Assembly (NCBI GenBank): GCA_024180945.1
Contig: JAKSGN010000003.1
Span: 1,922,001 to 1,986,000, forward strand
Source: Macrophomina tecta
Lineage: Eukaryota; Ascomycota; Dothideomycetes; Botryosphaeriales; Botryosphaeriaceae
Direction: 5' to 3'
DNA length: 64,000 bases
The notes under the pieces were generated by a model. That model saw nothing but the letters and a program-made list of their open reading frames with translations, was not told the origin of the DNA and made no database searches. Positions within the stretch are counted from its first letter, which is position 1. Every line of letters begins with the position of its first letter. The position numbers and the translations under genes were made by a program. Positions 32,139-44,647 of this stretch are shown in pieces.

Positions 32139-34337
32139 TGTGACGTGCCTTGATGTTGTTTTTATGGTAAAGATGTAGTGCAGTACGATAGTTACAGCGG
32201 TATCTGTATGGGGTGAGACAGCTTTGATGCAGACGCTACTCACTGTGTATATATATATTCATGGTCGAGCTGACAGGCCGCATGTGATGGTACAGGGGTC
32301 TATGAAGCACCTGATGCTTGTGTGCAGACACCTTGGCGTCAGCAAAGCCTTGGTCCCAGGAGATGGATGGTTGAGCCTGCTTCGAAGGAGGCGTGGGGGC
32401 GGGGTGGGCTGAGGCTGGGGCGGTTCATGTGTGCGCATTTCTAAATCCATCAAGCCACGGCGCTTTGTGCTCAGCGAGGCTGCATACGGTTGTCTCACAT
32501 CCTATGGCTATTGCACAGTGCTGCCTGATTCTCGATACACTGCTACAGGACTATTGGATACAGGTATCATCTGCACTTGAATACTTGACGAAAGCATCCA
32601 ACTGTGTTCTTGAAGTATTCATTTCGAATAGAAGCTCTTGACTGATGATCAGAATATGTTACCTACAGGTCTGTTTAGATGAGCAACTGCACAGAATGTT
32701 TTCTCTGACAACCCTTCCATGTACCAATATTCCACAATTCTCTAGATAGCCAACTCTACTTGCAATACCACAGTGCTCAGCTTCTCCCTCTCATCAGCCG
32801 CATTTCAGGGTCAGCCACTCCTCATACCTTACGCCTTAATTGCCATCAAGGCCAATATTTTCCAACGACCCAAATCCCAAAAGAGTTTTGCCTCCATTTC
32901 TTTCGAATCCATATGTACCACTTTCCCAGCCGTGACACATTCTTCTCATCCTCTCTTATCAAGGATCGCAACAGAAGGTCAACCTTCAACTTCGGGCTTG
33001 CGGTACGAACAGCTTCTGGAGAACTGCGCAGCCAATCCTTGCGTTCTCCCGAGTGAGGTCATTGTCGCCGATGCTGGAGAACGGGACATGCTGAGAAATT
33101 GCCGCCTGTATAGCACCTTCTTTCGAGAATTCTGGCATCATGGCGAGCGAAAGGATTGCTGCGAGAGAAGTTGTGGGAGATGGATAGCAAAGAGGAAGGC
33201 AGCGCTCATCTCAACGCCAACCACCCCTCCGGCGGACTTTGGCTTTTCCAAAGCTGTCTGAACCGGCATGCGGCCACGTTGCCCAGGCTGTGTGCCTATT
33301 TGGTTGCAACGTGTTGCAGTCAGAACTGCTTCGGGCTATATCACTTCCGACTGACGCAAGTATAATCAAGTGTAGGCCTCTGCGCTGCGCACCATCACAA
33401 CTACCGCTTTATCGTACTTGCAGAGAAGGGCCAAATTGCAATATGACGTCGAAAGCTTTCTTAAAAGAATCATCCCGCCGGGGGGAGAAATGTGTGTGAG
33501 GGACATTGACAATCTCTCTCCGGCCTCAGGCCATGTTTAATATCTTCTTTCTCCTCCTCATCTCACTCACCTGGTGGCTCACGCCATACAACTGGACAAT
33601 TGCGATCCCACAGATGCTCTGCGCCGCCTTCCTCACCACACTCCTTCACCATCCATTGGTCATGAAAGACTGTAGAAAGTTGGCGTCAATGGAGAATCCG
33701 AAGACGAGAGTTGTCGCAAGCGATACCAACTTTGTGACATTCCGCGTAGCCGTCAGTTCCAGCATGGAAGCCATTAGGGCGGTCCCTGAGGTTGTATGCG
33801 TTCTTCACGGGAGTCTACGTCCATGGCTCGCGTGGGGACTTATGTACGTAGCCACCGGCTCCAACATGGTCCTGGCGCTGCACTGGGATCTTGTCGTGAA
33901 AAACAAAACTGTGGCTGGAGGAGCGGTACGTGGGTCCCCATGGAAGATGTCGCCGTATAATACAAAGCTCACTAAATTCCATGACCCGAAGATAATCCGC
34001 TGGCACCGAGCCTAGAGCGACAGGCTGTTTAGACAGAGGGTTTGCATGTGCGCAGTCGACATTCGCTTGTTCTACTGGATCCTGTCGTATGTACCGAGAA
34101 TCGTAGACGGGAGCCGGAGGGGCAATGGCCTTCATATCGTCCCTCATTTATCAGCTTGGGATTGGTGTTCAGGACGGGGTTCCTCTCTACATATTACGTT
34201 TGATGAAAGATGTTGCAGTTTCTGGAGATGGAGCGGGGTTTTTGTGAAACGTGGATCACTTGCGTGCGCTGGTTAGAACTGTTATCAGGGGAATATTTAC
34301 CAGAGTTCACCCATCGATCATCATAACTAGTCTCGCT
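32139..34337. other. Gene-poor stretch, about 2.2 kb
   Basis: Several overlapping frames of 60-170 codons occur in all plus frames between 32760 and 34015, none with a recognised domain. The 162-codon frame 32773-33261 may be chance or the remains of a decayed gene. The one frame with a distinctive character (33533-34015) is listed separately. Confidence 0.4.
33533..34015 (+). CDS. Doubtful ORF with hydrophobic N-terminus
   Basis: 160 codons from ATG 33533. The first 45 residues contain two hydrophobic stretches (FNIFFLLLISLTWWL and IPQMLCAAFLTTLL), and another lies near residue 105-125 (LAWGLMYVATGSNMVLAL). No family recognised, no clear splice sites around it, and the flanking stretch is non-coding in style. 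It could be a small membrane protein, one exon of a larger gene, or chance. Confidence 0.2.
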   Translation: MFNIFFLLLISLTWWLTPYNWTIAIPQMLCAAFLTTLLHHPLVMKDCRKLASMENPKTRVVASDTNFVTFRVAVSSSMEAIRAVPEVVCVLHGSLRPWLAWGLMYVATGSNMVLALHWDLVVKNKTVAGGAVRGSPWKMSPYNTKLTKFHDPKIIRWHRA

Positions 34338-35711
34338 TCATACCACGCCATTGACACTCCCATCAACATCCTCGCCGTCTTCATCCAGCTCTCTCCCATC
34401 GCCATACAGAATCTCACAAACACCGCCAATCGGCACATCCAGCACCGCATCCGTACTCTCGTTCCAAATCCCCCTCCAATCCACCTTCGTCCCCGGCTCG
34501 ACCGCAAACCCAGACCCGCCCCTCTCCCCCTTCACGGAGCCATTGCTGCTATGCCTCCCGCTTGCCTTCCTCGACGCGACCTTCTCGACCTTCCCGTCCT
34601 TCCCTTTCCGCACGACCCTGCCCCTCGAATCCAGCGTCGCGATCTGAGCCGCATCATCGACCATATTCTCACTGCTCCGCATCGGCAGCGTCAAGTACCC
34701 GAGATTATAGCTCGCCAGGGCCACGTAAATATACACGACCAGCACGACCAGCCAGGCGGGCACGGCCAGGGCCCACCAGCGGTTGGGGTAGTAGTAGATG
34801 CCGAGCTGGTGAAGGAAGGGGCGCGGCAGGTACGCCCACAGCAGGTACATGAGGAACGCGAAGCTGCTGGCCAGGTAGATGAAAAAGCCGTAGTACTCGT
34901 ACGTCGGGACCTTCGGCGACGCCCGCGGCACCAGCGTCGCCGATGCGAACGACGCGGTCAGGTTGTTGGTGGGCGTGCCAGTGCCGGTGCCGGTGCCTGT
35001 GCCTCCGCCCGCTCCGCCGTTCGAGACGCCCGATGTTGCGCTCGGGGCGCGCTTGGTGCTCGTGCTCGTGCTGCCGGCGCCCCCGCCGCCCATGGCAGTG
35101 GTGGTAGATGCGGTTGGGGCGGCGGTGGAGGCGGCGCGCCGGCTGCCGGCGCTGGGGTTGATGCCCTCGACATCAGAGGAGTCGGGGGTGGTGGGACGGG
35201 AGGTTTGCGCGGAGAAGGAGGGCCGGAGGAGCGAGGTCAACGACGGGCTGGGCGGGAGCGGCGTGGGCGGACGGTTGTAGAAGGGCGGAAAGAGCGCCGA
35301 CGAGGTGTGCGGCAGGTGCGAGTGCGAGCGCGAGGCGTGCGAGTACAGCGGCCTGCGCGGCTGCGAGCTGGTGCCGCCGTCGGTGCTGGTGCTGCGGCCG
35401 TTATGGGCGTCGTCGGCGTCGGCATCTAGGTCGTCGAAGTCGAATTCATCGTCCGAGACGCTGCTGGTACCCGAGGCGTCTAGCGTGAAAGGGTCTTCGG
35501 CGGACAGGTTGTCCTCAACAGAAGCCGATTCCGAGGGCGAGGTGCCGGTGTCGGTTGGCGAGAGCGGGTTGCTGGGCGCGTCGGGTTTGGCACTCGGAGG
35601 ATTGGGTGCGGGCGTCCGATCGGAATCCAGCGAGCTGAGTGTTGTGAGATTGGGCGTAGACTTCGAATGGAAGCCTTTGGGCAGGCCGTTGCCTCTGCTT
35701 TGAGGCGGCAT
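34338..35711 (-). CDS. GPI19: GPI-GlcNAc transferase subunit PIG-P (Gpi19), long N-terminus
   Basis: PIG-P is part of the ER complex that adds GlcNAc to phosphatidylinositol, the first step of GPI-anchor synthesis. A single exon, 457 aa. The PIG-P domain lies at about residues 265-455: YEYYGFFIYLASSFAFLMYL, LWAYLPRPFLHQLGIYYYP, RWWALAVPAWLVVLVVYIYV and YNLGYLTLP, i.e. two membrane helices in a short hairpin. The first 260 residues are Ser/Thr/Pro/Gly-rich and acidic in part, with a TG repeat (GTGTGTGTGT), and are absent from the roughly 140-aa yeast protein; such extensions are usual in filamentous fungi. The C-terminus holds a charged tail with WRGIWNESTDAVLDVPIGGV. Confidence 0.92.
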   Translation of the reverse strand: MPPQSRGNGLPKGFHSKSTPNLTTLSSLDSDRTPAPNPPSAKPDAPSNPLSPTDTGTSPSESASVEDNLSAEDPFTLDASGTSSVSDDEFDFDDLDADADDAHNGRSTSTDGGTSSQPRRPLYSHASRSHSHLPHTSSALFPPFYNRPPTPLPPSPSLTSLLRPSFSAQTSRPTTPDSSDVEGINPSAGSRRAASTAAPTASTTTAMGGGGAGSTSTSTKRAPSATSGVSNGGAGGGTGTGTGTGTPTNNLTASFASATLVPRASPKVPTYEYYGFFIYLASSFAFLMYLLWAYLPRPFLHQLGIYYYPNRWWALAVPAWLVVLVVYIYVALASYNLGYLTLPMRSSENMVDDAAQIATLDSRGRVVRKGKDGKVEKVASRKASGRHSSNGSVKGERGGSGFAVEPGTKVDWRGIWNESTDAVLDVPIGGVCEILYGDGRELDEDGEDVDGSVNGVV

Positions 35712-36028
35712 TCTGCGGCGCGGGGCGGGGAAAGACTGCGCTGATGAATGTAGTGCGGTGATGTAGTGAGGGCGAGATGATCTGCGAGCATGTGAAAGCG
35801 CGCAACCGCGTCTCGCGTCTCACCAGCCACTTATATCTCGCACGCCGATCCCTGTACTTGTGCTTGAACTCGTTCCGAGAAGAAAAAGGTGCGAATTTCG
35901 CATCTATTACCTGTCGCATGTCCGAGCTCGACGCAATCCGCTGCGCTGTCTCGGTATCTAGCACGTCCCCTCATATTTTTGGCTAAGTTGTATCTCTATC
36001 TCGAACGCCCATTTCCGCCCATTATTCA
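35712..36028. other. Intergenic, GPI19 promoter and SEC8 3' flank
   Basis: The 317 bp between two minus-strand genes. Nothing recognisable beyond short domain-free frames. Confidence 0.5.
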
Positions 36029-39000
36029 TTACTCAGTCCACATGTACTCGCTCAACTGCAACAAATGGTCGTTGAGCCCTGACTTGGCCTTCATCGCCAC
36101 TTCCCTTCTTTCGCTCGCCGAGTCCTCGCTGTAGTACAGTTCCAAGAGAACTTTCAGCTCGTCGTACGTAAAGGGCCCGTTGTTGGCCTTTGAGAGTTTC
36201 GCCGCTGCCACGATGGTTTCTGGCCCTGTCGTGAACATGTTATAGTACTCTGTTGCCTTGGACAGGACAGCCCCAGCCTCAATGTTCTTCAGGTTTTGCT
36301 GCAGCACCAGAATATTGAGCTGCATGCGGCCGCAACCATTCTCGTTCATCCGCCCAATCCTGCTCGAGTTCCGGACCAGAAGAGTGTCCGCAATGTAACC
36401 AATTCCGCGCGTGATGTAGTCATGCTGCTGTTTCATTAGCTGCGCAGCTATTTCTTCATCAATATCGCCCAGCTCAGAATTGAGCTTGAGGACATCCCCA
36501 TCAGGCTCGTTGAAGAGCTGATCAAGACGGTACGGCCCTTGGAAGCATTGGTTGATGTGATACATAACGTGGCACCTGGTCTCCAAATGGAGAGTTTGCA
36601 AAATGATGCCCGCAAGCTCGTGGTATGAGTTGACAACCCCGTCGAAAGCAATCGCAGTCTCCTGATTCAGAGGCAAGAACACCGGATTGCCATCTCCACG
36701 GGGTTCCAGGGAGCCCACGTTGGTCCAGCGCCGCCTGTGCTGCTGACGCCCACCATCCGGACGCGATGAATCCGTAGCGCGATCACTGATGTGTCGGAGG
36801 CTTTGCACCTTGCTCGCAAGCCATTTCATGCTGGTGTAGAGGAGACATAGGGCTGCTATGCTCTTGCGGTCGTTAATGAGATCTGGTTCTCGGAAGTCCT
36901 GGTAGTTGGAAGACGAAATCAAGAGTTCCGTGGATTGCTGGAGGAGATCCGCACGGTTTGTGTCGTCGGCCTCCATCAAAGCTACTAGCGCCTTGGCCAC
37001 ATCTGGATGTTCTCTCAAGGCAGCGGACGCTTTCAACTTCTTCTCTTGCGCCCTCGTCACTAGCGCCTTGTACCAGCCGTAGCACTTGTCATAGTATGTC
37101 ACCATCTGAGTAATGATGAGCTGGCTGAATGCTTGATCATGGGGAAGGTTATCAAGCATTTTGCAAAATGCTGTGATAAGAGCAAAGAATTTGGTGGTAC
37201 CCTGAAGAGTGTCAGCCTGTCTCGGAGCCGTTCAAGAAGAAGTAACTGAGACATACCTTGAAAATTGGCTTCTTTGAGTGCAGCTGCCATTGCGGGTCCT
37301 CTTGGAAGGTATCGGCCTCCATAAAAGTTTGTGCGCACAGGTCCATGAGCGTCTCGTCCAGCTGCGGATGGAAAACGTTGACAAGGAAATCATCGAGAAA
37401 AGATGTGAGCGTGCTCGTGACGATGTCTGAGCCAGGCGGGACGACCTCCTTCAGGCGGTTGAGGAATTGCAGGGAAGGGGGAAGCAGTATTCCCATGTTG
37501 AACACGCTTGGTTCGACGAGGAGTTTGTGTCCTGTCGCACTTCCGTCTTGCCCTTGATTATTCGAATCTGTATTTGCCCCAACAATTCGCTTAGAGTCAG
37601 AGACAAGACCAGGGACCGAAGATTTCAGAATGAGCTCTAGATCGTCTCGCTCTGACACAAAATCGGTGGACGTAATGTCCATATCGGACAATTTGAATAT
37701 TTTCTGCACATCGTCAGCTCTTCCCTGAGATCACCGGTGAGACCAGACTGACCTTGTTCTTATCTCTCTGCACTCGCAAGAAAGGACTGTCGTTGTTTGC
37801 CCCTCCTTGAGCGGAGCGAAATGCCATTTCACCATCCGTGGACAAGTAATCATGGAGCAGTGAGCGCATCTTCACAACTATTAATGGTTGGACTTCTCAT
37901 ATGAAAACTGTGGCGGATACTTACCTCGCTTTGGTACAGCTTCCAAAGCTCCTTAAAAGTGCTAGTCAACATAGAAACGTCCCGCAGACCATCTCTTTTC
38001 GAAATGCCTGCAACAACATCATGAACAATGCGATGGCTCTCAGCGATGGCTTCGAATTTAGCGTAAAGAGTCCAGAGGAGGTCGTTCAGCAGGGTGCTTC
38101 GAGTCTCATCGCTTTCGTATGATCTGGCCGCTTTCGCACCACTTTTACTGGCGTAGGCTCGTACTAAGCTAGGATGCCGCTGAGCAACTTCTGTGTTCGA
38201 TCTTTCGACAACCCTGAAGAGCTCAACAGGCAAACGTTGTATGATGGATTCGATTGCGAGATCTAATCGGCTCATCTTATTCAGCGCCTCGAGAATTACG
38301 TGGATATAGTGGAATGTGTCCGCCTCTGGATTGCGAGAAGCGTCATCCACGAACGCTTCCGACGTGTCAAGACCGTCCAGGAACTGATAGAGAGCTTTGC
38401 GACCAGAGTCGATGCCTGCTATCGTTCCATCGGCAGCAGTTTTGGGTTGGTTTTGCGCGTGAACCTTCCAGCGGTCCTCGCAGTATGGAGATTTGAGATA
38501 TAGGTGGTTGTGGAGTTCTTCGACGAGGATGTCGCACAGAGAGTGTTCCTGATTGCTCAGATAGACCCGCAAATCGCCCAAAGCTCCGATATTCTCCATC
38601 TCGGATTTTCTTATCAATCTCAAAGCATCTTGCAAGACATCAACTGCCGGCAGGAACCTTTTTTCAGATATCCGGATTTCCAGCCGTTCTGGCACATGCT
38701 GGAGTTGTTCAATGGAGCTCAAAACTTGCAGCATTTCGTCGTAATTTTGAGACGCGGCGGCGAAAGCCTTCAACTCGGGTTTTGCGGTCGAGAGGTTCTC
38801 CTTCGCTGAAACCAGAGACTCCTTCAAAGATCGCACACGCTGTTGGGATTGCTGCAGACTGTTCTGGATTTTGTGAAAAGTACCGATGGAGCTGTTGAAT
38901 CCCTGATGGTGCTCATTGACGATGGCTTTCAGAGCTGTTTGTAGCTCTGCATGGGTGCTCATGAATTCGTTCTGGCGGCCGGCAAGACCAAGGGAGCTGG

Positions 39001-39512
39001 AGTCGAGCAGTTTGAGGGCGACTTGGACGGGGGTGCAGTTTTCAGTGGTCATGAATGTCCATTCTTTCTGTATGTAATCCAAAACCTCTACAGGCCAGCA
39101 GGTCAGCACAGTTACTTGCTGAGGGCGTGATGCACGTGTACTTCCACACGCCGCTCGTCCAGGGATGCAGTGCTAGGGACAGGTCCTGCAACCACTGACC
39201 TTCAATCTGCTTGCTTGCATTTCCTCCACGCTCAGGATCCGCTCTACTTCTGCTCCGCGAGCTGAATTCCCCGCTCCTCCTAACTTCGCGTCTTCGCTCG
39301 ATGCTTGTAGGGCGGGCAACGCGTGGGCGTTCCTGGTAGTCCGGTTGCTCGTCAAATCCGCCATAGCCCCCAGGGCGGCGGTCGCGGCTCCTGTCCGAAC
39401 CATAGCTGCGTACGCTGCCGTTGTCGGCGTCGGGCTGGGCGTAGCGGCCGGCGCTGTAGCCGTTGGCGTAGCCGTTGGCCCCTGAGCGCGGGTTGCGGGG
39501 CAGCGAGGACAT
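36029..39512 (-). CDS. SEC8: Exocyst complex component Sec8 (EXOC4)
   Basis: Sec8 is a subunit of the octameric exocyst that tethers secretory vesicles to the plasma membrane, at the hyphal tip in filamentous fungi. Exons 39512-39200, 39087-37925, 37869-37753, 37703-37257 and 37201-36029 give 1070 aa, the usual fungal length. The N-terminal 100 residues are Arg/Ser/Gly-rich. The Sec8 N-domain begins across junction 1 with EEVLDYIQKEWTFMT and contains ALKAIVNEHHQGFNSSIGTF and KIQNSLQQSQQRV, which is diagnostic. Junction 2 gives SEMRSLLHDYLSTDG, junction 3 KNKKIFKLSDMD, junction 4 FKGTTKFFALITAF. The C-terminal helical rods end NDHLLQLSEYMWTE. Introns 49-112 nt, all GT-AG. Confidence 0.95.
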
Positions 39513-39930
39513 GGTGGCGGGCGGGGTCAGCGGTGGGTGGTGAGTGGTCGCGGGCGGGTCTCGAGGCAGCAGCAGCTCATGCTGCAGCCTGCTCTTTGTG
39601 CTGGCAGATGGGATGAAGGTCGGCGCATTGGAGCACTGGGCGGGACATGTTTCGCGCTTACTACGCCCGAGCTTGGGCGTCAGGGCAAGCTAAGCGGCGC
39701 GGCCCACTCGGTTAATGATCGGCTGCTCTCCCCAAGTTCGCGCTTGACGACCAGCTGGCAATCTGGCCTTAGCCTGGAAAGCGCACAAAACGCCCGTGTC
39801 GCGCTTCCTCACCACCATCCACCTCCGCGTTCCATCACCAGGCTTCTCCCCGTGGCGCTTCTTTGCCATTGTTCTGTTCGCTCCTTAGCCCTTTCTTTCT
39901 AATCCTCGCTCCTCCCGGAGAACCGTCAAG
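39513..39930. promoter_or_regulatory. Divergent promoter region SEC8/SEC61
   Basis: The 418 bp between divergent starts of two secretory-pathway genes. Pyrimidine-rich immediately before the SEC61 ATG; no TATA box seen. Confidence 0.5.
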
Positions 39931-41677
39931 ATGAGCGGCTGTAAGTTGTCTCCGCCCTCGCGCGACCTCCCACTCCCGCCGCGCTGGCCATTGACTCGAT
40001 TGAACGCCTGCTGACCGCTGTCTCGCAACGCGCAGTGCGGTTCCTCGATCTGATCAAGCCCTTCGTGCCTCTGCTTCCAGAGTATGTGCCATACTCCGCC
40101 CGCGCGCAGGGGAGCTGTCAACTGACACTGTAGCCAGGGTTGCGGCGCCGGAGACCAAGACGCCCTTCAACCAGCGGCTGATGTGGACGGGCGTGACTCT
40201 CTTGATCTTCCTGGTCATGTCGCAGATGCCGCTGTACGGCATTGTATCCTCCGACACCTCGGATCCGCTGTACTGGCTGCGCATGATGCTGGCCTCCAAT
40301 CGTGGTACACTCATGGAGTTGGGTATTACGCCCATCATTTCTTCCGGCATGGTCTTCCAGCTTCTCGCTGGTACCCACCTCATTGATGTCAACCTCGACC
40401 TCAAGACCGACCGCGAGCTCTACCAGACCGCCCAGAAGCTGTTGGCCATCATTCTCAGCTTCGGTCAGGCCTGTGTCTATGTTTTGACTGGCCTCTATGG
40501 CCAGCCCTCTGACCTCGGCGCTGGTGTCTGCGTTCTCCTGGTTGTCCAGCTTGTCGTTGCCGGTCTAATTGTCATTCTACTCGATGAGCTCCTCCAGAAG
40601 GGCTATGGTTTGGGCAGCGGTATCTCGCTTTTCATTGCGACCAACATTTGCGAGTCTATCATCTGGAAGGCATTCTCTCCCACCACTATCAACACTGGCC
40701 GTGGTCCCGAGTTCGAGGGTGCTGTCATTGCGCTCTTCCACCTGCTCATCACCTGGCCCAACAAGCAACTTGCTCTTCGCGAGGCTTTCTACCGCCAGAA
40801 CCTGCCCAACATCATGAACCTCATGGCCACCGTCCTTGTGTTCGCCGCCGTCATCTACCTCCAGGGCTTCCGCGTCGAGATCCCCGTCAAGTCTTCCCGC
40901 CAGAGGGGCATGCGTGGCTCTTACCCCGTCCGCCTCTTCTACACCTCAAACATGGTAGGTTTTGAAGTCATTGCGCAAAATTAAAGCAAGAAATCAGCAT
41001 ACTGACCGGTTTCGCAGCCTATCATGCTCCAGTCTGCTCTTAGCTCCAACATTTTCCTCATTTCGCAGATGCTGTACTCCCGCTTCAGCGACAACCTCCT
41101 CGTCCGTCTCCTCGGTGTCTGGGAGCCTCGCGAGGGTTCTGCCCAGCTCTACGCTGCCTCTGGTATCGCATACTACATGTCTCCTCCGTTGAACTTCACT
41201 GAGGCTCTTCTTGACCCGGTATGTATTGCGGTCTGATTTTGGCGTAGCAGTTCTAATAGCCTTACCTACAGATCCACACCGTTGTGTACATCACGTACAT
41301 GCTCATTGCTTGCGCCGTTTTCTCCAAGACGTGGATCGAGGTTTCCGGCTCTTCCCCCCGCGATGTTGCCAAGCAGCTCAAGGAGCAGGGTCTCGTTATG
41401 GCTGGCCACCGTGAGCAGTCCATGTACAAGGAGCTGAAGCGTGTCATTCCCACGGCTGCCGCTTTTGGTGGAGCTTGTATTGGTGCTCTCTCCGTTGCTA
41501 GCGACCTCCTCGGTGCTCTCGGCTCTGGTACCGGTATCTTGCTCGCTGTCACGTAAGTTTCCCAAACTCTTCTTCACGATTCAAGGCTAATTTTGCCGCA
41601 GTATCATCTACAGCTACTTCGAAATCGCCGCCAAAGAGGGCGACACCGCCGGCCTCAAGGGCATGGTGCTCGGCTAA
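39931..41677 (+). CDS. SEC61: Protein translocon subunit Sec61 alpha
   Basis: Forms the ER protein-conducting channel. Exons 39931-39940, 40036-40081, 40138-40954, 41018-41218, 41272-41552 and 41602-41677 give 476 aa, matching the family. The first exon is only 10 nt (ATGAGCGGCT) and the second 46 nt; together they give [19 protein letters not shown]. Family hallmarks: plug region [59 protein letters not shown], the loop-8 segment [19 protein letters not shown], and the last helix [16 protein letters not shown]. Ten transmembrane helices expected. Very small first exons encoding the cytosolic N-terminus are seen in other fungal SEC61 genes. Confidence 0.97.
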
Positions 41678-42759
41678 GCGCCTAAATGACAATACTTCAC
41701 TGGTGGAGGAGGAATTTTTATTTTCGGGCGCTTTAGCTCGGTCTTTTGTACTTTATAAGAAAATTTACTTGAATGCGAGCACTTGGGGAGGGCAAAAGCA
41801 TTGGGAGCGCGGTTTGTAGGTAGCATCTGCTTGCAGAACTAAATGGGCACCTCCAAGCGAAGGCTTGGCTCAAATGTACATGTCAAGAACAAACGGCAGC
41901 AAACGCCAACGGAAATAAACAAGCCACTGCTGGGGTGATCTGCGCAGATGAAGCGTCCAATGGGCGAGTGATACAGGTAGCCAAGACGCGGGCAACTGCG
42001 CCTCCTCGTTCAGACAGTTGCGAAACCCAATTGCCGTAGTCTCGGGCGATCCCAAGCTCAGGCGGAGGAGAGTTCTAAGCGCCGGCGTCGCGGTGGATGG
42101 GACAGCAAGCCCGTGCCTCTGGATAAGATACAGATGTGGTTCCCTGGATGCCTGAAATGTCCCACTGCGGAGTTTCGCTTTCCTACCATCAGCGCAGCTC
42201 GCGATGTGATGCACGACGCTAAAAGTTTCGGCTACTGCACGACTTCCCAACGCGTGCATCAGGGTCGCCAATCAGTATAGCACCTTGGACTATGGGCGGG
42301 GTTTGCATCCCCGCGTGCCCCGCCTAGCAGCCTCAATGGACCCTGAACGACGAGACCGGTCAACGGCGCGAGAATAGAGGTGCTTTGAAGGCTGGCCGGC
42401 TAGTGAGACCGGCCCGTCTGTTCTGGTGCCGGTTGCGGGATGCCGGGTGGGAGCAGCAACAAGCGGCGGCAAATCCGACGGGGCAGATTGGCAACGTGGG
42501 GAGGGTGTTGAAAGGGCCCGGGCGCAGTTGAGGCTTGGGAGAGCTCAAGCATGCGAGACAGGGATGGTGGAGCAATGACGCCGACCCCCCGGGTTTAGGC
42601 ATTCGACTGACCCTTGGACCTTGGTGGCAGAGCTCCCTCTTGGCAGCTCTAGAGACTTTTTAATAGAGCGCCAAAGTCGCCGCGACCTTCGTCCGCCCGC
42701 CCTATTTTCCCCTTCTTCCCTTCACATAGTCTTTCCTCCTCCCGCCGCCTTCCGTTGCC
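41678..42759. other. Intergenic, SEC61 3' flank and CDF promoter
   Basis: AT-rich just after SEC61 (41700-41780), then GC-rich; the frames here are short and domain-free. The 200 bp before the CDF gene are pyrimidine-rich. Confidence 0.5.
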
Positions 42760-44647
42760 ATGACCGAGCAGCCCGCCGCTTCGCCGCCGCCGTACGGTCG
42801 CATCCCGAGCCTCAAGAATTTCTTGCCGCTCTCCGAAGATGCTGTGATGTCGACGCGCGGACAGCACCTCCCGTCGCTCTTGCAACAATCTCTGAGCGGT
42901 CGCAGCCACTCCCAGCGGCCCCCAAGCGTCCGGAGCGAAGATCTCTACACGGACACTGGCAGCTTGGGTCCCAAGGGGAGCGTTCCCCCTACGCCGAGTT
43001 TCCCTGATGACCGGAGATCGAGCATTGGCGGCGCCTCGGTGCTCCTAACACCGCAGATGCGCAGTCAGCGCCTGATCGGAAACAGCAACCCTAGATACAA
43101 ATGGTAGGTGGCCCGTCGTGTGTGGTCGTTTCGCGGATGCTGACTGTGCCGTAGGGAGCAGTACTGGAAATCGGACGAGGAGCTCAAGCAGTACCCGAAG
43201 AAAATGTACGTACGGATCCGGAGACGCGGCGGGCGCAAACCTTATATATCGCTCACACGCGGTCATCTGATATCGAGCCATTGACGCGGGCTGACTCGGT
43301 CGTGCAGCCGCCAGTACTACGAGCGGAACAATTTCTTGATCCAGCAGTACGCCTTCATCGATCGCCTGCTTGACTCGTCGCTCCCCCACAATCTCATCCA
43401 AGAGTACAACACCGTCAACATCCCAGAGACCATTTCCGAAGAGTCTGGTACAGCTCCGCAGTCTCCATACTTGAACGGACAGAACCACTCCGAAGATAGC
43501 ACAAACTCTTCGTCGATCGATGCCTTTGGCAACCGCAAGGTCAAACGGACACCGAAGAACTTGTATAAGGTTCCTGACGAGGAATCCCATCTGCTGGGCA
43601 ACGGACATCAAAATGGTTATGGAGGTATTGGCGATGACGTGGAAGCCAACAACGGAATGCCCTTGTACGAGCCGGAGGAGGAAACGGACAGTCAGTCCAG
43701 GATCGTGACCATTGCCATCTATGTCAACCTGGTTGCCAACACCGTTCTACTGGCCATGAAGATTGTCGTAACCGTTCTCACGTCCTCCCTCTCGGTTCTC
43801 GCTAGTTTGGTCGACGCCGCATTGGACTTCCTCAGTACCGCCATTGTGTGGGCGACGACTTACCTGATCTCTCGACAGGATCGCTACTCATACCCCATCG
43901 GTCGGAGCAAGCTAGAACCTGTCGGCGTGCTAATCTTCTCTGTCATTATGATCACTGCCTTCTTCCAGGTGTTGCTTGAAGGTGCACAGAGATTCATGAG
44001 CAATGACCGCGCGATCGTTCAGTTGACCAACTCGGCCCTGGCTATTATGGCTGCGACTGTGGTGATCAAGGGCCTGTGCTGGTTCTGGTGCCGCATGATC
44101 AAGAATTCCAGCGTGCAGGCGCTCGCACAAGATGCCATGACTGATGTTGTCTTCAACTTCTTCAGTATCATCTTCCCTCTGGGTAAGTCCAAATTCCTCA
44201 CTGCCGCCTCTAACCATGCATGAGACGGTTGAGACTGACAGTGTTTCAGTGGGCTACTATGCCAAGCTGTGGTGGATGGATCCCCTGGGAGGTGTTCTGC
44301 TCTCCCTTTGGGTCATCATCAACTGGTCCGAGACGTCGACGAACCACATCAAGAACCTGACCGGTCGCGCCGCCTCTGCCGACGAGCGGAACATTCTGCT
44401 CTACTTGTCCATGCGTTTTGCGAAGACCATCAAGCAGATTCAGGGCTTGCAAGCGTACCACTCAGGCGATAAGCTGATCGTAGAGGCTGATATTGTGGTC
44501 GATGAAAACATCAGCCTCAGAGATGCACACGATCTAGGCGAGAGCTTGCAGTACGTGCTCGAGAGCGTTCCGAACGTGGACCGCGCTTTCGTGCATCTTG
44601 ACTACGCGTCGTGGAACTTGCCAACGCACATGCAGCAGCATGACTGA
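42760..44647 (+). CDS. Cation diffusion facilitator, manganese-type
   Basis: A proton-coupled exporter that moves divalent metal out of the cytosol. Exons 42760-43103, 43155-43205, 43308-44182 and 44250-44647 give 555 aa. The N-terminal 280 residues are cytosolic and Ser/Pro-rich. Six membrane helices follow, from IVTIAIYVNLVANTVLLAMK. The metal site is D-x3-D in helix 2 (DAALDF) and D-x3-D in helix 5 (DAMTDV). In the CDF family this DxxxD/DxxxD pair marks the Mn group, while Zn members have HxxxD, so Mn is the predicted substrate. The C-terminal cytosolic domain carries the usual fold signs (GDKLIVEADIVVDENISL and HDLGESLQYVLE). Junctions restore WEQYWKSDEE and KKIRQYYERN. Confidence 0.92.

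Noticed and set aside
34251..35429. 392-codon plus-strand ORF
   Set aside because: Antisense to the PIG-P gene, whose membrane-domain motifs are unmistakable; it results from GC-rich low-complexity coding sequence.
34338..41677. Functional gene cluster of the secretory pathway (PIG-P, Sec8, Sec61)
   Set aside because: The genes act at different steps, have separate promoters and orientations, and I know of no shared regulation; adjacency is probably chance.
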